Assembly (NCBI RefSeq): GCF_041080625.1
Contig: NZ_CP163518.1
Location: 7,991,501-8,055,500 of the forward strand
Source: Streptomyces sp. CG1
Lineage (GTDB): Bacteria; Actinomycetota; Actinomycetes; Streptomycetales; Streptomycetaceae
Reading direction: 5' to 3'
DNA length: 64,000 nt
Part shown: piece by piece, positions 56,949-64,000 of the stretch
How positions within the stretch are numbered: the first letter of the stretch is position 1
Layout of the letters: each line of letters starts with the position of its first letter
Notes under the pieces: generated by a model
The model's database searches: none
Told to the model about the DNA's origin: nothing
The model's input: the letters and a program-made list of their open reading frames with translations, nothing else
Position numbers and translations under genes: made by a program

Positions 56949-57044
56949 ACACGGGGCGTCATACCAGCGGCGCCCCGTCAGCGCCGGGCTGCGCAGTCTC
57001 CCCGCCTCAGCGGCAACCCGGGGTACCTGAGAACGCGGGGCACC

Positions 57045-57908
57045 TCAGAACGGATACCAGCGCACCGCCTCGTCCCCGTCCCGCAGCGACGCCACCCGGC
57101 GCCGAAATTCCGCCCGCGCCTTCGGATTGCTCGCCGCATGCTGGGCCACCCAGGCGCAGCTGGCCGTCTCCCGGGCACCCCGCAGCACCGCGCAGCCCTC
57201 CCACTCCCGCACATCCCACCCGTACGCCTCGGTGAAGGAGTCGTACGCCTCGGCGGACAGCCCGTACCGGTCCCGGGAGAGGGCCATGACCACCAGGTCG
57301 TGCTCGCGCAGGTCCGTGGAGAAGGTCTCCAGGTCGACCAGGACCGGTCCGTCCGGCCCGATGTGCACATTGCGGGGCAGCGCGTCGCCATGGATCGGGC
57401 CCGGCGGCAGATGAGGCGTCAGCGCGCCCGCGGCCGCCGCGAAACCGTCCCGGCGCGCGCGGAGATACGCCGCGTCCTCGGGGTCGATCGCATCCCCCGC
57501 GAGCCGCAGCCAGCGCTCCACGCCGCCCAGCAACTCACGGGGCGGCAAAGCGAAAGGAGGAGAGGGAAGTGCATGCACCCTCCGCAGCAGCTGCGCCAGG
57601 TCCCGCGGCTCGGCGGGCCGTACGGGCTCCGACAGCCGGTGCCACACCGTCACCGGGTGCCCGTCGACCAGTCGCGGTTTCGGCTCGGCCGCCCGGACCG
57701 CCGGCACGCCCGCCCCGGCCAGCCACCCGGCGATGTCCAGCTCGCGCCGGGCCCGTTGCAGCAGCTCGGCGTCCCGGCCCACCTTCACCACCAGGCCACC
57801 GGCGGCGAACACCGCGTTCTCACCGAGGGCGAGGAGAGCCGCGTCCCGGGCCGGGCCCGGCAGCACACCCGCCGCGGCCAGTACGTCCCGTGCCCGTGCC
57901 TCGTCCAT
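57045..57908 (-). CDS. APH-family phosphotransferase
   Basis: A 287-residue kinase-fold protein starting MDEARARDVLAAAGVLPGPA. Catalytic loop PIHGDALPRNVHIGPDGP has the standard HGDxxxxN and the Mg Asp is in VLVDLETFSTDLREHD. ALGENAVFAAGGLVVKVGRD is the ATP-lobe strand with the Lys. Substrate unknown. The gene starts just downstream of the MBL-fold remnant on the same strand. Confidence 0.86.
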   Translation of the reverse strand: MDEARARDVLAAAGVLPGPARDAALLALGENAVFAAGGLVVKVGRDAELLQRARRELDIAGWLAGAGVPAVRAAEPKPRLVDGHPVTVWHRLSEPVRPAEPRDLAQLLRRVHALPSPPFALPPRELLGGVERWLRLAGDAIDPEDAAYLRARRDGFAAAAGALTPHLPPGPIHGDALPRNVHIGPDGPVLVDLETFSTDLREHDLVVMALSRDRYGLSAEAYDSFTEAYGWDVREWEGCAVLRGARETASCAWVAQHAASNPKARAEFRRRVASLRDGDEAVRWYPF

Positions 57909-57939
57909 CGTGCCGCCTCCGTGCCCGTCCCGGTGTGGT

Positions 57940-58253
57940 GGGTGTGCCGTACCCGGCCAGTCTCGCATTCGTACAGGTCGGGCGGTATGCGCGGTCCCTT
58001 GGCGAGGTTGCAGGGCTCAGTCCAGCCGTAGAGCAGCCGGGCCTCCCAATTGCGCCGTACGTGCGGGGTGTTGAAGTTGCATACGACCCGGCGCACCAGG
58101 CTGCCGCCGAGGTCCGGCGTCTCGCCGTCGTCCAGCGGCCGGGCCGGAGGTGAGGAACCGGTTGAAGGTGAACCCTGCGGGCCGGGCGATGCCGGGTACG
58201 TGGGGCGAGATGCGGTGGATGCCCGCCGTGATCTCGTCGATACGTGTCTCCAC
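57940..58253 (-). pseudogene. MBL-fold hydrolase N-terminus joined to an unrelated C-terminal fragment
   Basis: From GTG 58253 the translation VETRIDEITAGIHRISPHVP continuing to GFTFNRFL is the start of a metallo-beta-lactamase-fold protein, but the HxHxDH region is missing. After about 58140 a different frame reads RRVVCNFNTPHVRRNWEARL and GWTEPCNLAKGPRIPPDLYE, which I do not recognise. Best read as a deletion that fused two gene ends. The region up to 58389 contains nothing else I can call except the glycosyltransferase promoter area. Confidence 0.6.
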
Positions 58254-58389
58254 GGCGAAACGTCCCCTTCTGCCGGGCGGACTCCGTCTCCCCTGGTGCT
58301 GGCTCAACGCCGTCCCGTCCGCCGTCCCGCCGACGGGCGGAGGAAAAACACTTTGAACGATACGTCTCGTCTCGCCTACGGTGTGAGGC

Positions 58390-59595
58390 ATGACCGCTCC
58401 CGCCCATATCGCCATGTTCTCCATCGCCGCGCACGGCCACGTGAACCCCAGCCTGGAGGTGATCCGTGAACTCGTCGCCAGGGGGCACCGGGTCACGTAC
58501 GCCATCCCGCCGGCGTTCGCCGAGAAGGTGGCCGCCACCGGGGCCCGGCCCGTGCCGTACACCTCGACGCTGCCCGGACCCGACGCCGACCCGGAGGCCT
58601 GGGGGACCACCTTGCTCGACAACGTGGAGCCGTTCCTGGCCGACGCGATCCAGGCGCTCCCGCAGCTCGTCGAGGCCTATGCGGGCGACGAGCCCGACCT
58701 CGTGCTGCACGACATCGCCTCCTATCCGGCCCGCGTCCTCGCCCACCGCTGGGGCGTCCCGGCGATCTCCCTCTCGCCGAACCTCGTCGCCTGGGAGGGA
58801 TACGAGGAGGAGGTGGCCGAGCCGATGTGGGCGGAGCCGCGGAAGACCCCGCGCGGACAGGCGTACTACGCCCGGTTCGAGGCCTGGCTGGCGGAGAACG
58901 GGATCACTCGGCACCCGGACCCGGTCGCCGTCCGCCCGGCCCGCTCCATCGTGCTCATCCCGAAGGCCCTGCAGCCGCATGCCGACCGGGTCGACGAGCG
59001 CGTCCACACCTTCGTCGGCGCCTGCCAGGGCGACCGTGCCGACCAGGGCGACTGGCAGCGGCCCGCCGGCGCCGAGAAGGTCGCGCTGGTCTCCCTGGGC
59101 TCGGCGTTCACCAAACAGCCCGCGTTCTACCGTGAGTGCGTCCGCGCCTTCGGCGACCTGCCCGGCTGGCACCTGGTCCTCCAGGCCGGCCGGCATGTCG
59201 ACCCGGCCGAGCTGGGCGACCTGCCGGGCAACGTCGAAGTGCACAGCTGGATACCGCAGTTGGCGATCCTCCGGCAGGCCGACCTGTTCGTCACGCACGC
59301 CGGCGCCGGGGGCAGCCAGGAGGGGCTGGCCACCGCCACCCCGATGATCGCCGTACCGCAGGCCGCCGACCAGTTCGGCAACGCCGACATGCTCCAGTCC
59401 CTCGGCGTCGCCCGCCGGCTGGACACCCAGGAGGCCACCGCCGGTCGTCTCCGCGAGGCCGCGCTCGCCCTGGTGCACGACGCGGAGGTGGCCCGCCGAC
59501 TGAAGGAGATCCAGGCGCAGATGGCCCAGGAGGGAGGCACCAGCCGAGCCGCCGACCTCATCGAGGCCGAACTGCCCGGAGGCGTAAGGAAATAG
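58390..59595 (+). CDS. macrolide-type UDP-glycosyltransferase (OleD/MgtA-like)
   Basis: GT1-family enzyme of 401 residues that transfers a sugar, usually glucose from UDP-glucose, to macrolides and other hydroxylated small molecules. The N-terminal acceptor domain has [20 protein letters not shown] with the catalytic His. The C-terminal donor domain has [58 protein letters not shown] and [13 protein letters not shown]. Usually gives self-protection or detoxification. It ends at a strong hairpin shared with the MMPL gene. Confidence 0.94.
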   Translation: MTAPAHIAMFSIAAHGHVNPSLEVIRELVARGHRVTYAIPPAFAEKVAATGARPVPYTSTLPGPDADPEAWGTTLLDNVEPFLADAIQALPQLVEAYAGDEPDLVLHDIASYPARVLAHRWGVPAISLSPNLVAWEGYEEEVAEPMWAEPRKTPRGQAYYARFEAWLAENGITRHPDPVAVRPARSIVLIPKALQPHADRVDERVHTFVGACQGDRADQGDWQRPAGAEKVALVSLGSAFTKQPAFYRECVRAFGDLPGWHLVLQAGRHVDPAELGDLPGNVEVHSWIPQLAILRQADLFVTHAGAGGSQEGLATATPMIAVPQAADQFGNADMLQSLGVARRLDTQEATAGRLREAALALVHDAEVARRLKEIQAQMAQEGGTSRAADLIEAELPGGVRK

Positions 59596-59596
59596 A

Positions 59597-59632
59597 TGAG
59601 GGCCCGTCGACACCCATGTCGACGGGCCCTCA
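59597..59632. terminator. bidirectional terminator between glycosyltransferase and MMPL genes
   Basis: A 15-bp perfect stem (TGAGGGCCCGTCGAC with its complement) and a 6-nt loop between two convergent stop codons. Confidence 0.85.
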
Positions 59633-59651
59633 GCCGGCGTGCCGGGCGGGA

Positions 59652-61904
59652 TCAGACGGGCAGCCGCTCGCCCTCCTCGCGCGCGGGCTGCGCGGCGGCC
59701 GGTTCCGGCGACTCGTCGTGGGTGAGGTCGGGGAGGCGGTGCAGCCACTTCGGCAGGTACCAGTTGCGCTCGCCGAGCAGTGCCATCACGGCCGGCAGCA
59801 GCACCCCGCGGATGACCGTCGCGTCGATCAGGACCGCCGCGGCAAGGCCCACGCCCATCTGCTTCATGGACTGCATCGACAGCGTGCCGAAGATCGCGAA
59901 CACGGCGACCATGATGACCGCGGCGCTGGTGACGACGCCGGCCGTGGTGACCACGCCGTGCCGGATCGCGTCCGTGGTGGTGCGGCCGCGCGTCCGGGCC
60001 TCGCGGATCCGGGAGACGACGAAGACGTGGTAGTCCATCGACAGCCCGAAGAGGATCACGAAGAGGAACAGCGGCAGCCAGGTCACGATCGCGCCGACGC
60101 CCGCCGCGCCCACCAGCGAGGCACCCCAGCCGTGCTGGAAGACGGCGACGAGGATTCCGTACGCGGCGCCCACCGACAGCAGGTTGAGCACGATCGACGT
60201 GAGCGCGACGGTCAGCGAGCGGAACGACAGCAGCATCAGCAGGAAGGCGAAGACGACCACGAACGCGAAGACCGGGACGACGGAGCCGAGCAACTGGTCG
60301 TTGAAGTCGTGGTTGCCGGCCACCTGTCCGGTGATCGGCGCCTGCAGGCCGTCGACCTTGCCGAGGGTCGCGGGCCGCACCTCGTCACGCAGCTTGTCCA
60401 GGCTCTTGACCGCCCGGTCCATGTCCGAGCCGCCGACCAGCGGTACGGAGACCAGCGCGATGTTCTGCCCGTCGTGCAGCCGGATGTCGACCGGGCCGCG
60501 CGAGGCGCCCGAGGCGATCGCCTGCCGCTTGAACTCGGCCAGCGCCTGCCGCACTTCGGGGGCGTTGATGTCCTTGGCCCTGACGACCACCTGAGCCGGC
60601 TCGCTGCCGCCCGGGAAGGCCTCGTTGACCCGGTCGTAGGTCTGCACGATCGGAAGCGACTTCCCGAACTCCTGGTCCAGGGTGAGCTGCTGGGTCTTCA
60701 TACCGAGCGCGGGCGCCGCGACCGCCAGCAGTACACCGGCCGCGACGGCGACGGAGACCAGCGGCCGCGCCAGCACCACCCGCAGCACGGCCGTCCAGAA
60801 CCGGCTGCCCTCGTCCGCGGCCCGCTTCCCGCGCCTGCGGCTCAGGAACGGGATCCGCCCCTTCTCGACGCGCTCGCCGAGCAGCGACAGCAGCGCCGGC
60901 AGCACCGTCACCGACCCGACCATGGCGACCGCGACCACCATCAGCGAGGCCAGGCCCATCGCCTCGAACTCGGCGAGCCCGGTGAAGAGCATGCCCGCCA
61001 TCGCCACGCACACCGTGACACCGGAGACGATGATCGCCCGGCCGCTGGTGGCGGCGGCGATCCGCAGGGCGGTGCCCGCGTCCCGCCCGGCCAGCCGCTC
61101 CTCGCGCTCGCGGCGCAGATAGAACAGGCAGTAGTCGACACCGACGGCCATACCGACCAGCAGCATCACGGAGTTGGCGGTGTCGCTCATCGGCTGCAGA
61201 TGGCTGACGAGGCCCATCAGGCCCATCGTCGCCATGATCGCGGTGATCGCGAGGGCCACCGGCAGCAGCGCCGCCACCAGCGCCCCGAAGGCGATCAGCA
61301 GGATGCCGAGGGCCACCGGCACCGCCGAGTACTCGGCTTGCCGGAAGTCGTCCCCGAAGGCGTCCTTGTACTGCTTCTGCATGCTGGCGCCACCGATCTC
61401 CTCGATCCGCAGCGAGCCATGCGCCTTCTGCACCCCGTGGACGGCGTTCAGCACCGGCTCGACCCGTTGGACGGCCGTCTTCGCGTCACCGCGCATGTCG
61501 AACTGCACCAGTGCGCTGCGGCCGTCCCGGGAGATCGTGTGCGTGTCGTACGGCGAGGTCACGGCCGTGACCTTCCCGGTGCCCTCGACGGCCTTCACCA
61601 CGTCGGCGACGGCGGCCCGGAACTCGGACCCGGTCGCCGTCACGGTGGCGTCCTTGGACTGGATCAGGACCGTCTCGCCGGCCGGCTGCTTGATCCCCGC
61701 GTCGTCGATGATCCGGGCGGCGGTGTGTGTCTCGCCCTTGAGCTGGTTGCCCTCGTCCACATCGACCCGGCCCGCCGCCGAGCCGAGTCCCATCGCCAGC
61801 ACGACGAACAGCACCCATATGCCGACGGCCGCCCAGCGGTGCCGGGCGCTCCAGCCGCCGGCACGGGCCGCCAGCCCCCGCACCCGCACGTCCCTGTTCC
61901 CCAT
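59652..61904 (-). CDS. MMPL family RND-type exporter
   Basis: Twelve-helix inner membrane exporter of 750 residues. Helix 1 (WAAVGIWVLFVVLAMGLG) is followed by the first outer domain. Helices 2-6 contain the proton-relay region LLVGMAVGVDYCLFYLRRER. The second half repeats this with VILFGLSMDYHVFVVSRIRE and RTRGRTTTDAIRHGVVTTAG. The C-terminus is short and charged. ATG 61904 follows a GGGGGAAGA-type sequence. Substrates of relatives are lipids or drugs. A MarR-like palindrome lies about 270 bp upstream without a regulator gene. Confidence 0.93.
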   Translation of the reverse strand: MGNRDVRVRGLAARAGGWSARHRWAAVGIWVLFVVLAMGLGSAAGRVDVDEGNQLKGETHTAARIIDDAGIKQPAGETVLIQSKDATVTATGSEFRAAVADVVKAVEGTGKVTAVTSPYDTHTISRDGRSALVQFDMRGDAKTAVQRVEPVLNAVHGVQKAHGSLRIEEIGGASMQKQYKDAFGDDFRQAEYSAVPVALGILLIAFGALVAALLPVALAITAIMATMGLMGLVSHLQPMSDTANSVMLLVGMAVGVDYCLFYLRREREERLAGRDAGTALRIAAATSGRAIIVSGVTVCVAMAGMLFTGLAEFEAMGLASLMVVAVAMVGSVTVLPALLSLLGERVEKGRIPFLSRRRGKRAADEGSRFWTAVLRVVLARPLVSVAVAAGVLLAVAAPALGMKTQQLTLDQEFGKSLPIVQTYDRVNEAFPGGSEPAQVVVRAKDINAPEVRQALAEFKRQAIASGASRGPVDIRLHDGQNIALVSVPLVGGSDMDRAVKSLDKLRDEVRPATLGKVDGLQAPITGQVAGNHDFNDQLLGSVVPVFAFVVVFAFLLMLLSFRSLTVALTSIVLNLLSVGAAYGILVAVFQHGWGASLVGAAGVGAIVTWLPLFLFVILFGLSMDYHVFVVSRIREARTRGRTTTDAIRHGVVTTAGVVTSAAVIMVAVFAIFGTLSMQSMKQMGVGLAAAVLIDATVIRGVLLPAVMALLGERNWYLPKWLHRLPDLTHDESPEPAAAQPAREEGERLPV

Positions 61905-62172
61905 CGCGGGTCTTCCCCCTTGTGTGCGGTGGCGGCCCCCTGCCGCCACGTCTGCGCTTGCTCCGGTACGACCGTATGAGCCGGATAAACGCGTCTCGTC
62001 GTGCTGCCCGGTGAACTCACCTGCCCGCCGGTCACCACTGGGGAGGACGACGGCCCCTTACACCTATCCGCACTTCTCGGGGACACGTCTCGGGGTTCGC
62101 GCATCCGGCGCCACAACGGGAGGACGTGGGTTGTCCGTTCTGCCGTCGGCGCGGCGGTTTGTGATTACGAAG
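61905..62172. other. 268-bp leader region upstream of the MMPL gene
   Basis: No coding frame or strong repeat recognised here; AT-richer toward 62160-62190 where the palindrome at 62173 begins. Confidence 0.4.
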
Positions 62173-62189
62173 ACTTGTTGAACAAGTCA
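62173..62189. promoter_or_regulatory. perfect 17-bp palindrome, MarR-type operator candidate
   Basis: GACTTGTT G AACAAGTC. TTGnnnCAA palindromes of this shape are typical for MarR regulators. It lies between the MMPL exporter and DUF1697, with no regulator gene nearby. Confidence 0.5.
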
Positions 62190-62262
62190 CAGGTGCGTGT
62201 AGAGGTTGATCCGGTGCCCGCCCATCGGCGAGAGTTTCGCGCAGTCCCGCCGTACGCGGGTC

Positions 62263-62299
62263 CGGCCGTCGTGCCCGCCCCCACGGGGCACGACGGCCG
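62263..62299. terminator. strong GC hairpin next to the MITE-like element
   Basis: CGGCCGTCGTGCCC and GGGCACGACGGCCG form a 14-bp perfect stem with a 9-nt loop. No gene ends immediately beside it, so it may be left from a lost gene. Confidence 0.55.
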
Positions 62300-62301
62300 C
62301 G

Positions 62302-62411
62302 GGACCTGTCCGGCGATTCCTTCCCACGCTCGGCTTCGCTCGCGCGGGGGACCCCATCGCCGCCGCGAGGCCCGCCTCCGGGCGGACGACGGGAACCGCC
62401 GGACAGGCCCT
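62302..62411. mobile_element. MITE-like repeat with terminal inverted repeats
   Basis: About 110 bp with imperfect ends: CCTGTCCGGCGATTCC on the left and, inverted, GGAACCGCCGGACAGG on the right, one mismatch in 16. The inside shares CTTCGCTCG and GGGGGACCCC with the repeats at 8681 and 23128. No coding capacity. It ends 12 bp before the DUF1697 start, so it supplies that gene's immediate upstream region. Confidence 0.65.
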
Positions 62412-62422
62412 AATGTGGCCGG

Positions 62423-62974
62423 ATGACGACCTACGCGGTACTGCTGCGCGGAATCAACGTCGGCGGCAGCAAGAAGCTCCCCATGGCCGACCTCCGCACC
62501 CTGCTCACCGGCCTCGGCCACACCGGCGTACGGACGTATCTGCAGAGCGGGCAGGCCGTCTTCACCTCCGGGCACGGCGACGAGGAGTCGCTGGCGGTGG
62601 AGGTGGCCCGCGCGATCGAGGAGCGCTTCGGCTTCCGCGTCGACGTGCTCGTGCGCGACCACGCCTACCTCCGGGCGGTCGCCGAGGCCTGCCCGTTCCC
62701 GGCCGCCGACCTGGAGCCCAAGCAACTGCACGTCACGTACTTCTCGGCGGCCGTCACACCGGACCGCTACGCGGACATCGACCAAGCCGCCCATCTCCCC
62801 GAGGAGTTCCGGCTCGGCGACCGCTGCCTCTACCTCTACGCCCCGGACGGCCTCGGTCGCTCCAAGCTCGCGGAGGCGCTGTCCCGTCCACGCCTGACCA
62901 AAGGTCTGATCGCCACGAGCCGTAACTGGAACACCGTGGTCAAGCTGGTCGAGCTGACGGCTCCGGGAGCGTGA
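62423..62974 (+). CDS. DUF1697 family protein
   Basis: A 183-residue cytoplasmic protein with the family pattern YAVLLRGINVGGSKKLPMAD at the start, RTYLQSGQAVFTS after it and TSRNWNTVVKLVEL at the end. Function of the family is not established. Its 5' region is formed by the MITE-like element. Confidence 0.9.
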   Translation: MTTYAVLLRGINVGGSKKLPMADLRTLLTGLGHTGVRTYLQSGQAVFTSGHGDEESLAVEVARAIEERFGFRVDVLVRDHAYLRAVAEACPFPAADLEPKQLHVTYFSAAVTPDRYADIDQAAHLPEEFRLGDRCLYLYAPDGLGRSKLAEALSRPRLTKGLIATSRNWNTVVKLVELTAPGA

Positions 62975-63124
62975 CCGAACGCTGCCCGAGGGACATGACG
63001 GACCTGCACGTCGGCCAACCTCCGTGAATCATCGGGGAGTTGGTACTCGGCGAAGTCGTCCCTGCCTCCGTGCGCGTGGATATTGGTGAAGCGCGCCGCG
63101 TACGTGTGTGCGAGGCTCTGGTCC

Positions 63125-64000
63125 ATGCGCTACATCATCATCGGGGCCGGAGCGGTCGGCGGGACCGTCGGCGGGCGGCTGGCCGAGGCCGGGCGCGAGG
63201 TCGTCCTCGTGGCACGCGGCCGGCATCTGGCGGCACTGGGGGAGCACGGGCTGCGACTGAGGGTGCCCGAGGGGGAGTTGACGTACCGGCTGCCCGCCGT
63301 CGACGGGCCAGGCCCGCTCGGCGAACTGCGCGCCGACGACGTCCTCGTCCTCGGCGTCAAGACGCAGGACACCGTGGCCGCCCTGGAGGCCTGGGCCGAG
63401 GTGCCCGTCGCGGGCGGCGGCACGGCCGCCGACCGGCTGCCGCTCGTGTGCCTGCAGAACGGCGTGGAGAGCGGCCGGCTGGCGCTGCGCCGCTTCCGGC
63501 AGGTGTACGGCGTCTGCGTCTGGCTGCCCTCGACCTTCGTGGAGCCCGGCGTCGTCTCCGCCGCCGGCACCCCGCTCACCGGCATCCTGCACCTCGGCCG
63601 CATGCCGCACGGCACCGACGACACCGCCCGTCGGATCGCCGCCGACCTGGAGGCCGCCCACTTCGAGGCGCCGGTCGTGCCGGACATCGACCGCTGGCAG
63701 TACGCCAAGCTGCTCTGGAACCTCGGTACCGCCTTCGAGGCGGTGTGCGGGCCGCCCGCCGACGAGGTGGCGCACGCTCTGCTTGCGCGCGTGCGAGCCG
63801 AAGGTGAGGCCGTGCTCGACGCGGCCGGCATCGCCCGTGCGAGCGCCGAGGAACAGCGCGCGGCCCGTGGCGACAAGGTCACCCTGGTGCCGCTGGACGG
63901 GGCCCCGCGCGGCGGCGGTTCCTCCTGGCAGTCCCTCGCCCGGGGCACCGGCACCATCGAGGCCGACTATCTCAACGGGGAGATCGTCCTCCTCGGCCGG
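63125..64000 (+). CDS. ketopantoate reductase (PanE/ApbA) family protein, cut by right edge
   Basis: At least 292 residues, still open at the window end. The Rossmann fold begins MRYIIIGAGAVGGTVGGRLA. DDVLVLGVKTQDTVAALEAW and LPLVCLQNGVESGRLALRRF are the middle of the NADPH domain, and WQYAKLLWNLGTAFEAVCG holds the conserved Lys and Asn. PanE makes pantoate for coenzyme A, but many paralogues act on other 2-oxo acids. Start ATG 63125 has GAGG about 10 bases upstream. Confidence 0.88.
   Translation, partial: MRYIIIGAGAVGGTVGGRLAEAGREVVLVARGRHLAALGEHGLRLRVPEGELTYRLPAVDGPGPLGELRADDVLVLGVKTQDTVAALEAWAEVPVAGGGTAADRLPLVCLQNGVESGRLALRRFRQVYGVCVWLPSTFVEPGVVSAAGTPLTGILHLGRMPHGTDDTARRIAADLEAAHFEAPVVPDIDRWQYAKLLWNLGTAFEAVCGPPADEVAHALLARVRAEGEAVLDAAGIARASAEEQRAARGDKVTLVPLDGAPRGGGSSWQSLARGTGTIEADYLNGEIVLLGR

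Noticed and set aside
59136..61979. 947-codon plus-strand frame opposite the MMPL gene
   Set aside because: Antisense shadow; His/Arg/Asp/Gly-rich without motifs.
63029..63957. Minus-strand frames at the right edge
   Set aside because: They are antisense to the PanE-like gene starting at 63125, which has a clear Rossmann start and runs off the window.

Overview
The window is high-GC actinobacterial DNA, almost certainly from the genus Streptomyces. It carries a two-domain geosmin synthase, a four-gene conservon (cvnA-D), a subtilisin-inhibitor (SSI) protein, an SAV2148-type HEPN protein, a TreYZ/GlgX trehalose set, and a regulatory gene with a TTA leucine codon. No rRNA, tRNA, CRISPR array, insertion sequence or prophage was seen. 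Both ends cut a gene: a SulP transporter on the left and a ketopantoate-reductase-like gene on the right.

Layout. 0-9 kb is housekeeping: SulP transporter with beta-carbonic anhydrase, ZapE-type ATPase, RibD-C reductase, murC, msrB and a GAF/PP2C phosphatase. 9-21.5 kb holds an OmpR-type two-component system. It is followed by a three-gene flavin module (ferric-reductase-like membrane flavoprotein, FMN-binding lipid-side protein, ApbE flavin transferase) and an OpuC-type osmolyte ABC transporter. The binding-protein gene of that transporter is separated from its ATPase and permease genes by an antiparallel cvnDCBA conservon. 21.5-28.5 kb has an MFS exporter, a double Lrp regulator, TerB, the DUF6230/DUF6114 membrane pair, a secreted protein and an AA10 lytic polysaccharide monooxygenase.

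28.5-42 kb is the most specialised part. It contains a gamma-butyrolactone-receptor-like TetR regulator with a TTA codon and an ARE-like palindrome, and an ARMT1/DUF89 protein. A translationally coupled hydrolase-P450 pair, geosmin synthase and a phenoxazinone-synthase-like multicopper oxidase follow. A degenerate glutamine amidotransferase, LysR, a PDZ protein, an M24 peptidase and an APH-type kinase complete it. 42-54 kb carries treZ, treY and glgX, all on the minus strand but spread over 12 kb. Between them lie an FHA protein, SSI, an M14 peptidase and an unusual density of decayed genes: a response-regulator stub, a divergent lpd/LysR pair that both lost their 5' ends, a multiply frameshifted MFS gene and a secreted-protein stub. 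54-64 kb has the SAV2148 protein, a DnaQ-type exonuclease, another APH kinase, an MBL-fold remnant, a macrolide glycosyltransferase, an MMPL exporter and DUF1697.

How genes work together. GlgX, TreY and TreZ form the glycogen-to-trehalose route. The flavin module forms an electron path across the membrane with its own maturation enzyme. The P450 and hydrolase are translated as one unit. CvnA-D form a GTPase/sensor signalling complex at the membrane. Assignments are from reading translations and motifs by eye; no database search was run.
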